Source of the DNA: Prorocentrum cordatum
Taxonomy: Eukaryota; Sar; Dinophyceae; Prorocentrales; Prorocentraceae
Length of the DNA stretch: 64,000 bases
Direction: 5' to 3'
NCBI GenBank assembly: GCA_963575745.1
Contig: CAUYUJ010018870.1
Coordinates: 129,369-193,368 of the forward strand
Numbering within the stretch: position 1 is the stretch's first letter; every line of letters begins with the position of its first letter. Positions 1 to 9,319 of the stretch are shown piece by piece. The position numbers and the translations under genes are program-made. The notes below the pieces were generated by a model. That model was not told the DNA's origin and did not search any database. It saw nothing but the letters and a program-made list of their open reading frames with translations.

Positions 1-957
1 CGCGGTAACTCGGGAGCGGACGGGTCTGCCGTGGGCCTGCTGGGAAGCGGTGCTGCGAGCGCTGGAGCGCCGCCGCCGCGGGCCCGCGCGGCTGGAGACG
101 TCGTCGGAGGAGAGCGCCGCGTGGATAGCGACGGTGACGGGAGCCTGTTCGAACACGCAGGTGCCGCCCTCGGAGTGCAAGGGATCCCTGGAGGTACTGC
201 TGGCCGTGTGCCGCTGCCTCCCGTCTCGGGACCTGGTTCCGTCAAGCTTGCCGAGCAGGTTGTCGAGCTCGGGCTGGAGCCCGACTCTGCCTCCGAGCCC
301 GTGGCCGTGAGCGCGGCTGGGGCTAGCGCAGGCGCGCCCGAGGTAGCCGCCGCCTGCTCGGCCAGCGCTGCGCCTGGAGGCCGCGAGTCCGCCGTGCAGC
401 AGTACCTGTGCAGGCATCCTGCGGCGATCCTACGTGGAGGCCGCGAGCCCGCTGGCTCTCGCGGGGCGGCCTGGTGGCGTGCTCGGGAGGCGGTCGCCCG
501 CGCCTGGCTCGAGGTACCAGCCGCGGGCGGGCATGCGGAGGCCGACGCGGGCGCTGCGGGGAGCTCGGGCTCGGACGCGGGTTCGTGCTCTAGTGGAGCG
601 GACGCCGCCTCGGCCCGCGGCTGGGCTGCAAGCTACAGAAGTTTGATATCGTCTTCGAGGGGGGCGGACTTCGACGAGAAGGGGTTCGTCTCGGTTGGCT
701 GCGAGTACGGCTTTGTGGACGGCCCCGTGGAGCAGGACTCCGACGTTCTTGCCCGCATGAGGGCCCGCGACGAAGCTTGGCGGGCTGCCCAGGAAGCCTG
801 CCTGAAGGCCTGGGATGAAGCTTGGGGGGCCTGCCTCGAGGAGTCGATCGAGGAGGGGCCCCAGGATTTCGCAGGCAGGAGCAACGGCGAGGGGCGTGGC
901 GAGGCCGAGTCCCGAGCCGCCCTCGGAGTGCAGGAATCGCGAGAGGTGAGTGGGTGA
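1..957 (+). CDS. Unrecognised Ala/Gly/Glu-rich protein, 5'-partial tandem copy
   Basis: An open frame runs from the left edge to a TGA at 955-957. There is no ATG near its start, so the beginning lies outside the window. The product is rich in Ala, Gly, Ser and Glu; its last third is acidic with repeated Trp (DEAWRAAQEACLKAWDEAW). It appears to be a diverged copy of the gene at 1442-2656: both share a GC-rich 'gcgctggagcgccgccgccgc' tract and the pattern A-V-x-Q-Y-L...A-A-x-L-R-G-G. No known domain is recognised. Near the end, GTGAGT at 946-951 would make a good splice donor, so the true C-terminus may differ. Reading frames on the other strand are also open because of base composition, so coding status is inferred mainly from the paralogy. 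Confidence 0.5.
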   Translation, partial: RGNSGADGSAVGLLGSGAASAGAPPPRARAAGDVVGGERRVDSDGDGSLFEHAGAALGVQGIPGGTAGRVPLPPVSGPGSVKLAEQVVELGLEPDSASEPVAVSAAGASAGAPEVAAACSASAAPGGRESAVQQYLCRHPAAILRGGREPAGSRGAAWWRAREAVARAWLEVPAAGGHAEADAGAAGSSGSDAGSCSSGADAASARGWAASYRSLISSSRGADFDEKGFVSVGCEYGFVDGPVEQDSDVLARMRARDEAWRAAQEACLKAWDEAWGACLEESIEEGPQDFAGRSNGEGRGEAESRAALGVQESREVSG

Positions 958-1394
958 GTGAGTTTGGCGTGCAGTTGCGTTCGTTTGTAGATCTGTCTCG
1001 CCCCGTCCTCCCCCTGCTGCGTTTTGGACCCCTGGTGGCCGCGGGCCGCTGCGCGCGGGCGTGGAGCTCCCTGCGCCTCGCCTGCCTCGCCGTGCCGCCT
1101 GGGACTGTGCAGGCATGTTTGGGGCGTCGCCCGTCGCGTGTCTGCGCGGTTGTATATAGTCCAGCGCTTCGCGCTGATGCCCCTCGACGGGGGTCTGAGC
1201 TGACTGGCCGAGCGGTGCCTCGGGGCCGATGTGCCCTGGCGGCAGCCTTCTGCGGCTCGTCTGGGCTCTCGGGATCCCTTGTGGCCCGCCCCCGGTCTTG
1301 GGATGGCCCATAGGGGCCTTGGCCCCTCTGTGGTGCCTGAGCCCCAGACACAGACACAGACACTTACACTGACACTGACACTGACGCTGACACA
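958..1394. other. Intergenic spacer of the tandem gene array
   Basis: No gene is supported. The spacer resembles the one downstream of the next copy (2657-3230): both have a TGAGTGAGT start, a 'gacgggggt' segment, 'gcctcggggccg' and a purine/pyrimidine repeat built on CAGACA at the 3' end (1344-1394 here). The repeat runs directly into the spliced-leader relic. Confidence 0.55.
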
Positions 1395-1416
1395 TCCGTA
1401 GCCATTTTGGCTCAAG
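1395..1416 (+). other. Genomic spliced-leader (dinoSL) relic, exact 22 nt
   Basis: Positions 1395-1416 match the dinoflagellate spliced leader at all 22 positions (starts TCCGTAGCC, ends GGCTCAAG). It is followed by CCGTGCC rather than a GT splice donor, so it is not an SL-RNA gene. It is the 5' end of a former trans-spliced mRNA now fixed in DNA. The ATG of the next gene lies 25 nt downstream, a normal 5' UTR length for a dinoflagellate mRNA. Confidence 0.93.
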
Positions 1417-1441
1417 CCGTGCCTGGGCGCGCTCGGGCAAG

Positions 1442-2656
1442 ATGGCGCGGGAGAGTCTGCGCGGGGTGGCTGGTGCCCGCTTCGCTGCAGACCGCCTTGT
1501 GCAGCGGCTGACGCGGGGGCTGGCAGAGGCCCGGGGCGAGGCCGCCAGGCTCCGCGAGCTGCTCGAGGCGAAGGTCGACGGCGAGGGGGGGCCCGAGGTG
1601 CTGCGGCGCGAGGCGATCGCGAGGCCTGTCCTGGCGGCCCGCGTCGCCGGCAGACCCGAGGCCCCAGCGGCCAGGCGGCGGCGCAACGTGGCCTGGCACG
1701 CCGCTTCCTGCCCGCTGGCCGGAGCGGGGCCGGCCGCACGGCGCAGGGCCGAGCGCGGGCCCCGCCTGGGAGCAGCTCCCAGGCCTGCTGGCGCCGCCCA
1801 CGGCGGTGCCAGCAGTGAGGGGGCAGCGCGGCTGCAGCTGGAGATACAGGTCGATATTTGCGTTGCCGAGCCCGCCGTGAAGCTCGGGAGACCAGCGGAG
1901 CCGAGGGCGAGCCTGCGGTCAAGCGCCCAGCCCTTCCGTTCGAGGCGCACGCCGCTGCGGAGCGGGGCCACGCCGTACGTACCCTTCCGCCAGCTGAGCT
2001 GCGAGGAGACGGCCGAGGAGGTGCTTGCGGCGCTGGACTGCGGGCCCCTGGCCCCCGTTGACAGGGCTGAGCTCGGCCCTCCCCGTGACGGGGCTTGGGC
2101 GGCAGACGTGGAGCAGGAGGGAGTCGGCGCAGCTGCCCTCCAGGTGCCGCGTCGTGCCGAGTGGCCTCAGGTGGGCGGTGCTGCAGGCGCTGGAGCGCCG
2201 CCGCCGCCGCTGGAGCACCTGGGAGGCCCAACTGGAGAGCAGGGCGACAGCAGGCACGGCGAGGGCGAGAGCGCCGAGGGGAGCCAGGACAGCACGGTAT
2301 GCTCCGAGACCCTCTCCGCCGCCACCGCCGAGCGCCACGATGCTGTCGCGCAATACCTGCTAGATAACGATGCTGCGCTCCTCCGAGGGGGCATCGAAAG
2401 CGTCGAGAGCGTTGAGGTCGACGAAGGCTCCGTGGGCGGCGACAGCAGTTCCTACGTCTCCTCCGTGTTTGGGGTCTTAAGGGACTACGGGCCCGACCAC
2501 GGCCAGTTCCTCATCGACGAGTTCTCCGACGGCAGCGAGCGCGCTGCCGAGTGCGACCTCGAGCGCGCCGCATGGCTAGCCCAGGGCTCGCCGAGCTTCG
2601 CCGAGCAGTGCGCTCGGCTGGAGCGCAGCAGCCACTTCGAGGATGATTTCGAGTGA
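1442..2656 (+). CDS. Unrecognised Ala/Glu-rich protein, SL-marked tandem copy
   Basis: An intronless 404-codon frame starts at the first ATG after the SL relic. The start choice is supported by the 25-nt leader. The N-terminal ~60 residues are basic/amphipathic (ADRLVQRLTRGLAEARGEAARLRE) and may form a helix. The middle is low-complexity Arg/Ala/Pro. The C-terminal ~130 residues are acidic and less biased, containing DAVAQYLLDNDAALLRGG and a Ser/Asp-rich tail ending HFEDDFE. No family is recognised. Its relation to the partial copy at 1-957 and the shared spacers suggest a tandem gene family. The encoded SL implies that this copy, or the founder of the array, arose by retroposition of a spliced mRNA. 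High GC leaves the opposite strand open too, so expression data would be needed for certainty. Confidence 0.62.
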   Translation: MARESLRGVAGARFAADRLVQRLTRGLAEARGEAARLRELLEAKVDGEGGPEVLRREAIARPVLAARVAGRPEAPAARRRRNVAWHAASCPLAGAGPAARRRAERGPRLGAAPRPAGAAHGGASSEGAARLQLEIQVDICVAEPAVKLGRPAEPRASLRSSAQPFRSRRTPLRSGATPYVPFRQLSCEETAEEVLAALDCGPLAPVDRAELGPPRDGAWAADVEQEGVGAAALQVPRRAEWPQVGGAAGAGAPPPPLEHLGGPTGEQGDSRHGEGESAEGSQDSTVCSETLSAATAERHDAVAQYLLDNDAALLRGGIESVESVEVDEGSVGGDSSSYVSSVFGVLRDYGPDHGQFLIDEFSDGSERAAECDLERAAWLAQGSPSFAEQCARLERSSHFEDDFE

Positions 2657-2672
2657 GGACTTCTCAGGGTTC

Positions 2673-2993
2673 TGAGTACTCGCGAGGCTGTTCTTGGCAG
2701 AGGCGTCCGCTGGTTGCTTAGTCAGTGTTCTCCTGCTGGGAATGTGATCGCGCGTTGAGGGTGTGAGTGAGTGGCCTTCTGCATTTGCATGCGTGCGTGC
2801 TTGTTGCAATCTGTGCCCGCTTGCACCGCAGATGAGTACGCGCGAGGCTGTTCTAGGCAGAAGCGTCCGCTGGTTTGCTTAGTCAGCGTTCTCCTGCTCG
2901 GAATGTGATCGCGCGTTGAGGGTGTGATTGAGTGGCCTTCTGTATTTGCATGCGTACGTTCTTGTTGCAGTCTGTGCCCGCTTGCACCGCAGA
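2673..2993. repeat. Two direct tandem copies of a ~160-bp unit
   Basis: The unit at 2673-2832 (starting TGAGTACTCGCGAGGCTG) is repeated at 2833-2993 with a few substitutions and one 1-bp insertion. It lies just after the stop of the 404-codon gene, so the 3' flank of this gene copy was duplicated once. Confidence 0.9.
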
Positions 2994-3233
2994 TTTTCCT
3001 CCTGTATGTCCCTTGGTACGGGAGATGCCCTATAGACGGGGGTGGAGCTTCGGACGTGTCGAGCTGCGCCTCGGGGCCGCAGCGCCCTCGGGGCAGGAGT
3101 TGTCCGACGTCGTCGAGGCTCTCGGGGCCGAAGCGCCCTCCTCCTGTTTTGGGAAGGCCCCTGTGGGCCAGGGCCCTTCACGTGGGCCTGGGCCCTCAGC
3201 GGGCTCCTTTTGCCTTTATAGGCCCGGCGTCAA
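2994..3233. other. Intergenic spacer resembling 958-1394
   Basis: Paralogous to the spacer before the SL-marked gene, with blocks 'gcctcggggccg' and 'gggaaggcccctgtgggccagggccc'. It should lead into a third gene copy but instead enters a microsatellite. No SL and no gene are found. Confidence 0.5.
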
Positions 3234-3494
3234 CAGACGCAGACACAGACGCAGACACAGACGCAGACGCAGACACAGACACAGACACAGACACAGACAC
3301 AGACACAAACACAGACACAGACGCAGACACAGACACAGACACAGACACAGACACAGACACAGACACAGACACAGACGCAGACACAGACACAGACACAGAC
3401 ACAGACACAGACACAGACACAGACACAGACGCAGACACAGACACAGACACAGACACAGACACAGACACAGACACAGACACACACACACAAACAC
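3234..3494. repeat. (CAGACA)n microsatellite
   Basis: About 260 bp of CAGACA with occasional CAGACG variants. Long open frames in all registers (Thr-Asp, His-Arg, Val-Ser, Cys-Val) are artefacts of the repeat. Confidence 0.97.
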
Positions 3495-3890
3495 ACGTTT
3501 CGTGGCCCCATAGGGAGCTCCACCGAAGGCCCCAGTGCCACCGCCCGCATGGGTCACCCGCGCCCAGTCCGGCACACCCGTCACACGTTTCGCGGCCCCA
3601 TAGGGAGCTCCAGCGAAGGCCCCGGTGCCACCGCCCGCATGCGTCACCCACACCCATTTCGGCGCGCACCCCTCACACGTTTCGTGGCCCCATAGGGAGC
3701 TCCACCGAAGGCGCCAGTGGCGGCGTTCGCGTGCGCCTACCGCATTTATTTCGGCACACCCCTCACACGTTTCGTGGCCCCATAGGGAACTCCACCGACG
3801 GCCCCAGTGGCTGCTTTCGCATGCGCCCACCGGACAAGTTTTGGCGCACCCCTCACACGTTTCGTGGCCCTCGTAGGGAGCTCCTCCGAG
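3495..3890 (+). repeat. 90-bp satellite array, + orientation (five units)
   Basis: The ACGTTTCG(T/C)GGCCC landmark recurs at 3495, 3585, 3677, 3767 and 3857, a 90-92 bp period. Each unit carries CATAGGGAGCTCCACCGAAGG and a CGCATGCG core. Same family as the 77-bp arrays further on. Confidence 0.92.
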
Positions 3891-4074
3891 ACGGTGCTCA
3901 CAACTGCATATGGTTGGGTCCTTCGCCAGGCAGATTGAATATTTGTTTGTTTTTTTTCCAAGCATCCTGTGGTGTTGTGTCCTCGTTTTGAAGAGGCGGT
4001 GCCCCGCGTTCCTCCTCCTCTCCTCCTCCCTCCTCCCCCTCCTTGCATCTGCCCTCCGCATGTCTCTCTGTCGG
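3890..4074 (+). repeat. Satellite tail module followed by head module
   Basis: Tail: CACAACTGCATATGGTTGGG at 3898 onward. Head: ATCCTGTGGTGTTG...TCCTCGTTTTGAAGAG from about 3963, then a CT-rich stretch. The same two modules recur at 4622-4740, 6026-6072, 6181-6222 (reverse), 7985-8085 (reverse), 43912-43985 and 46862-46915, always at satellite array edges. Confidence 0.8.
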
Positions 4075-4400
4075 CACACCCCTCACGCGTTTCGTGACCC
4101 TACAGGGGGCTCCACCTAAGGTCCCAATGGTGGAGATCGCATTGCAACCCCGCCCCATTTTGGCACACCCCTCGCACGCTTCGAGGCCTCATAGGGAGCT
4201 CCGCCTAAGGTCCCAGTGGTGGAGCTCGCATGACATCCCCGCCCCATTTTGGCACACCACGCACACGCTTCGTGGCCCCATAGGAGCTCCACCTAAGGTC
4301 CCAGTGGCGGAACTCGCAGCGATACCCGCACCTATTTTGGCACACCCCTCACACGTTTCGTGGCCCCACATGGAGCTCCACCGAAGGCCCTAGTGGGGGT
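4075..4400 (+). repeat. Diverged 90-bp satellite units
   Basis: Four diverged units with GCTTCGTGGCCCCATAGGAGC and CCACCTAAGGTCCCAGTGG landmarks, on the plus strand. Confidence 0.85.
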
Positions 4401-4404
4401 GCCA

Positions 4405-4605
4405 GGACCCAACACCACGAACCATGAGGGGCGCCAAGGGCAGCTTCCGTCATGGCTCTCAGGGCACTCTCCTGCTTCTGCTCCTCGGTCAGGGAGGCGC
4501 CGTCCTCGTCGTCGTCGGCGCCCGCGAAGACGGCCGCGAACGTGTCCCTGAGCATGTCGGGCTCCGGCGGGAAGCCGTGGCCACACAAGGAGCGTGGGCG
4601 AAGAT
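4405..4605 (-). pseudogene. Coding-like fragment embedded in the satellite
   Basis: On the minus strand about 60 codons read as an ordinary, mixed-composition acidic peptide (…GFPPEPDMLRDTFAAVFAG…, …SLTEEQKQESALRAM…), unlike the surrounding satellite. It has no start, stop or recognisable partner exons, because satellite lies on both sides. It is best described as a captured exon or gene fragment. The parent gene is not recognised. Confidence 0.4.
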
Positions 4606-4780
4606 GGTATTCAGAATTGCGGTATTCACAACTGCGTATGGTTGGGTCCTTTCGCAAGGCTAATTCCCAACCGTCCTGTGGTGTTGGGTCCTCGTTTTGA
4701 ACAGACAGCGCCCGCGTCCTTCCTTCCACTGCCCCCCCTCCCTGTCCCCATCATCAGCATCACCGTCACCATCATCATCG

Positions 4781-4813
<33 letters not shown>

Positions 4814-4827
4814 CCATCACTATCAGT
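4606..4827 (+). repeat. Tail/head modules plus (CAT)n microsatellite
   Basis: Tail-like CACAACTGCGTATGGTTGGG at 4628, head-like CCAACCGTCCTGTGGTGTTG from about 4668, then CAT trinucleotides at 4750-4822. Confidence 0.8.
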
Positions 4828-6025
4828 TCGGCACACCCCTCACACGGTTCGTGGCCCCGTAGGGAACCCCACCGAAGGCCCCAGAAGTTGCGTCCTCATG
4901 CGGCACCGCCACCCATTACGGGACACCCCGTCACACGGTTCGTGGCCCCATAGGGAGCTCCACCGAAGGCCCCAGTGGCTGCGTCCGCATGCGTCACCGC
5001 CACCCATAACGGGACACCCCCCACACGGTTCGTGGCCCCATAGGGAGCTCCACCGAATGCCCCAGTGGCTGCGTCCTCATGCGGCACCGCCACCCATTAC
5101 GGGACACCCCTCACACGGGTCGTGGCCCCATAGGGAACTGCACCGAATGCCCCAGTGGCTGCGTCCGCACGCATCACCGCCACCCATTACGGGACACCCC
5201 CCACACGGTTAGTGGCCCCATAGGGAGCTCCACCGAAGGCACCAGTGGCTGCGTCCGCATGCGTCACCGCCACCCACGGCAGTGCTTCGCGGCCCCATAG
5301 GGAGTTTCACCAAAGGCTCCAGTGGCAGTGCCCGCATGCGTCACAGCCACCCAAGACATCGCTGCGTGGCCCCTCGGGGAGCTCCACTGGCAGTTCCAGT
5401 GGCAGTGTCCGCGTGCGTCACCGCCACCGAGGACAGCGTTGCGTGGCCCCATACGGAGCTCCACCGAAGGCCCCAGTGGCAGGGTCCGCATGCGTCACCG
5501 CCACCCACGACAGCGCTTCGTGGCCCCATAGGGAGTTCCACCGAAGGCTCCAGTGGCAGTGTCCGCATGCGTCACCGCCACCCAGGACAGCGCTTCGTCG
5601 CCCCATGTGGAGCTCCACCGAAGGCTCCAGTGGCAGTGTCCGCATGCGTCACCGCCACCCAAGACAGCGCTTCGTGGCCCCATAGGGAGCTCCACCGAAG
5701 GTTCCAGTGGCAGTGTCCGCATGCGCCACCGCCACACAGGACAGCGTCTCGTGGCCCCAGAGGGAACTCCACCGAAGGCTCCAGTGGCTGCGTCCACATG
5801 CGTCACCGCCACCCAGGACAGCGCTTCGTGGCCACACAGGGAGCTCCACCGAAGGATCCAATGGCAATGTCCGCGTGTTTCACCGCCACCCAGGACAGCG
5901 TTTCGTGGCCCAAGGCAGCTCCACCGAAGGCTCCAGTGGCAGGGTCCGCATGCGCCCGCGCCACCGATTTCGGCGCACCCTTTGCACGCTTAGGTTCCCC
6001 ATAGGGAGCTCCACCCAAGACGGTG
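4828..6025 (+). repeat. Satellite array switching from 90-bp to 77-bp units, + orientation
   Basis: From about 4841 to 5280 the CACACGGTTCGTGGCCCC landmark recurs every 90-91 bp. From 5280 on the unit is 77 bp, with CACCCAGGACAGCGCTTCG replacing the longer spacer. Because 77 is not a multiple of three, successive copies fall in different reading frames; the peptides (RGPIGSSTEG…) are not evidence of a gene. Confidence 0.95.
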
Positions 6026-6240
6026 CCCACAATGCGGCACTCGCAGCTACATATGGTTGGGTCTTTCGTCAGGCTGTATGTTTTGTTTTTTGGTGGTATT
6101 TTTTGTTTCCTCCAAAATCCGCCTGCATGCCCGACCCAATCCTACCCAAATTTCTAGGCCACGGGGCGTCGCGACAAATCATCCTGGCGAAGGCCCCGAC
6201 CCTGTGCCGTTGTGAGTGCCGTCGTTGCGGGTATCGCTTT
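6026..6240. repeat. Inversion centre: two facing tail modules
   Basis: A plus-strand tail (TACATATGGTTGGGTCTTTCG near 6050) and a minus-strand tail (CCTGGCGAAGGCC...GTTGTGAG at 6181-6222) face each other across about 110 bp of unrelated T-rich DNA. The satellite orientation flips here. Confidence 0.8.
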
Positions 6241-7985
6241 CGGGGGATCTCCTCGTGGCGCCACGAAGCATGCAAAGGCGTGCCGATATGGGGCGGGACC
6301 GCCATATGGGCGCTGCCGCTGGGGCTTTATCTGGAATGCACGATGGGGCCGCGAAACTTGTGAGGGGTGCGCCGCAGTGGGGCGGGGCCGCCACTGGGGC
6401 ATCTGGTGGACTTATCATGGGGCCACAAACTGTTGTCATGAGTGGGGGAACGCATACGGACACCGCCACCGAGGCCTTCGGTGAAGCTCCTTATGGGGCC
6501 ACGAAACGCTGCCCTGGGTGGGGGGATCGCATGCGGGCACCGCCACTGAGGCCTTCGGTGGAGCTCCGTATGGGGCCACGAAGCGCTGCACTGGGTGGGG
6601 GAAACGCATGCGGACACCGCCACTGAGGCCTTCGGTGGAGCTCCGTGTGGGGCCACGAAGCGCTGTACTGGGCGGGGGAAACGCATGCGGACACCGCCAC
6701 TGAGGCCTTCGGTGGAGCTCCCTATGCGCTGTACTGGGTGGGGGAACCGCATGCGGACACCGCCACTGAGGCCTTCGGTGGAGCTCCGTATGGGGCCGCG
6801 AAGCGCTGTACTGGTTGTGTGAACCGCATTCGGGCACCGCCACTGAGGCCTTCAGTGGAGCTGTCTATGGGGCCACGAAACGTTGTACTGGGTCTGGGAT
6901 CCGCATGCGGGCACCGCCACTGAGGCCTTCGGTGGAGCTGCCTATGTGGCGACAACGCGCTGCACTGGGTGGTGGAGCCGCATGCGGACACCGCCACAGA
7001 TGCCTTCGGTGGAGCTCCTTATGGGGCCACGAAGAGTTGTACTAGGTGCGGGGACTTCATGCGGACACCGCCACTGAGGCCTTCAGTGCAGCTCCCCATG
7101 GTGCCACAAAACGCTGCACTGGGTGGGCGAACCGCGTGCTGACACCGCCACTGAGGCCTCCGGTGGAGCTGTCAGTGGGGCCACGAAACGTTGTATTGAG
7201 TGGGGGAACTGCATGCGGACACCGCCACTGAGGCCTTGGGTGGAGCTTCGTATGGGGCCACGAAGCGCTGTCCTTGATGGGGGAACCGCATGCGGACACC
7301 GCCACTGAGGCCATTGGTGGATCTTTCTATGTGGCCACGAAGCGCTGTACTGGGCTTGGGAACCGCTTGCGGACATAGCCATTGAGGCCTTCGGTCGAGC
7401 TCCCTATAGGATCACGAAACGCTGTACTGGGTGGGCGCATGCGGACACCGCCACAGATGCCTTCTGTGGAGCTCCCTATGGGGCCAAGAGGAGCTGTACT
7501 GGGTGGGGGGACTTCATGTGGACACCGCCACTGAGGCCTGCAGTGAAGCTCCCCATGGTGCCACGAAACACTGTACTGCGTTGGGAAACCGCATGCGGAC
7601 ACCGCCACTGAGGCCTTCGGCGGAGCTCCCTATGGGGCCGCGAAACGCTGTATTGGGCGGGGGAACCGCATGCAGACACCGCCACTGAGGCCTTCGGTGG
7701 AGCTCCCCATGGGGCCACGAAGCGCTGTACTGGGTGGGGGGACCGCATGCGGGCACTGCCACTGAGGCCTTCGGTGGAGCTCCGTATGATGCCACGAAGC
7801 GTTGTACTGGGCGGGGGAACTGCATGCGGACACCGCCACTGAGGCCTTCTGTGGAGCCCCCTTTGGGGCCACGAAGCGCTATGCTGGGTGGAGGAACTGC
7901 ATGCGGCCACTGCCACTGAGACCTTCGGTAGAGCTCCCCATGGGGCCACGGAGCGTACGAGGATTGTGCCGAAATGCGGTGCGGA
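6240..7985 (-). repeat. 77-bp satellite array, inverted orientation
   Basis: About 22 units of the same satellite in reverse complement (GCCTTCGGTGGAGCTCC...TATGGGGCCACGAAGCGCTG) with a 77-bp period, mostly 80-90% alike by eye. Confidence 0.95.
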
Positions 7986-8090
7986 GGACAGAGAGGAGGG
8001 GGAGGAGGGGGAGGATGAAGGAGGAGAGGAGACGCGGGGCGTTGTTTCTTCAGAACGAGGACCCAACATCACAAAATGGTTAGGGGAAAA
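7985..8090 (-). repeat. Inverted head module closing the array
   Basis: A GAGG-rich stretch, then CTTCAGAACGAGGACCCAAC and CACAAAATGGTTAGGGG: the reverse complement of the head at 43912-43985. Confidence 0.8.
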
Positions 8091-8835
8091 ACATGTTGGG
8101 CGTTATTTCGCGCTATCTTAGCATTCGCCCCGGCACCCGCGAACGATCCCAGAAGGCCTTAGTTGTTGTTTGCGGCTGTGCGCTGTTCCTGTCGTGGGAG
8201 CCAAGGGAAAGGTGACGAGCAGAGAGAGGGACCGAGAACAGCAGTGCAGGAGATTGGGGCAGGAAGAGGAAGCAGGGGTAGACCTAAACTGTGTTCTGAA
8301 GCGACACTCGGGAGAAGACAGGCGGCCAGGATCGGGGCTCAAGAGACGGGGGTCCATGCAAACGGAAGTCCGTCAGAGCGCCGGATCTTGCAGGCTCTTG
8401 CAGGGCCGGGGGCGCTGCAGGATCCTGCAAGGCCTGACTGACCCGGATTTGCATTGACCTGGACCAGTGCGTCCCCGAGTGGCAGAGCACGAGGGGCCGG
8501 AGCGACGCTCGGGAGGAGGCAGGCGGCCAGGGCCTGCTGTCGCCCGGCACCTCCGAGCGAGCGGGCTCGGAGTGCGCCTCCGGGCCCCGCTCTTCCCGTC
8601 GAAGAAAACATCGGCAGAGGTCCAATATCGTTTGGCATGGTTTCCCCGATCCCCATCCCCGTCCTCATCCTGGTTCCTACCATTCCACCACCTCGGGTTG
8701 GGGATCTACCCATCGAAGCACGGAGGGAACAGCCTACATCCTCATCCATGGATCTGTGGGGGCACACCGGCCAGCGGTGCCCAGGCCACGCCAGTGGGGG
8801 TGGGCATCTCTTGAGCGATGCTCAGAAGCATGAAC
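8091..8835. other. Unassigned DNA with short internal duplications
   Basis: No supported gene. A segment with 'gcggccagg', 'gggaggaggcagg' and 'ggatcctgcaaggc' motifs is partly repeated between 8310-8440 and 8490-8560. Frames here are not protein-like. Confidence 0.4.
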
Positions 8836-8932
8836 TTTCGGAGCTCCGCGCGGATCTCTCGGATCGGCGCTGGGCCCCCTGGGCGGCGCCTCCGGCGCCG
8901 CCCCTGGCGCGCTCCGCGCGCCGGGGAGGGGG
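8836..8932. repeat. Half copy of the GC-rich fold-back element
   Basis: Starts GGAGCTCCGCGCGGATCTCT and includes the internal GGCGCCTCCGGCGCC core, ending in CGCGCGCCGGGGAGG. The second arm, seen in the full copy at 48134-48269, is missing. Confidence 0.75.
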
Positions 8933-8990
8933 GGTAATGGAGGATGACGATTAATAAATGACCGGGGGTCGTGTTCACGCGGCGGCGCCC

Positions 8991-9131
8991 GGGATGACGA
9001 TTAGAAAAAACCGGCCGCGGGTTGGAAAACTATGTTTTTACATCGTTCTCCTCCAGTCAGAAAATTATGCAGAAATAGCGGAAACTATTTTTGTTAATCG
9101 TTCTCTCCCATTTTTTATTAATCGTCATCCC
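8991..9131. mobile_element. Small MITE-like element with ~20-bp terminal inverted repeats
   Basis: The left end GGGATGACGATTAGAAAAAA (8991-9010) is the inverse of the right end TTTTTTATTAATCGTCATCCC (9111-9131), with one difference. The interior is AT-rich and noncoding. A third partial copy of the end motif (GGATGACGATTAATAAA) sits at 8942-8958. No clear target duplication. Confidence 0.6.
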
Positions 9132-9297
9132 GCATTACCTACACTGTGGGAGGCGCTGCAGCACACAGTGAGAGTCCGCTGCGATATGTTCGCGTCGTGT
9201 CGACCGGCGGCGACCCCGCCGCAGGCATTCGACGTGGAACGCCGCCAGCGGCCCAGGAGCGGTCGATGTTGAAGGATCTGACGTTTCGGAAACGGCC

Positions 9298-9319
9298 GAT
9301 CGTTCAAGGTTGAACGATC
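9298..9319. repeat. Perfect 10-bp-arm palindrome
   Basis: GATCGTTCAA, a 2-nt centre (GG), then TTGAACGATC. Surrounding bases (CTGACG... / ...TGTCAG) could extend the hairpin with interruptions. Function unknown; no gene nearby. The rest of 9132-9606 has no supported gene. Confidence 0.7.

Noticed and set aside
1395-1416. SL-RNA gene
   Set aside because: The SL is not followed by a GT donor or the conserved SL-RNA intron region; the same holds at 40764 and 53571.
430-2231. 500-codon minus-strand frames opposite the tandem genes
   Set aside because: Composition-driven shadows (Arg/Pro/Ser-rich). They continue through the spacer and the SL, which a real gene would not.
5245-7960. Repeat protein with RGPIGSSTEG motifs
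   Set aside because: The 77-bp period is not a multiple of three, so each copy shifts frame; both strands are open equally.
8390-8440. Rho-independent-type terminator from GGATCCTGCAAGGC/GCAGGATCC words
   Set aside because: Short duplicated words, no T-run, and eukaryotic context.
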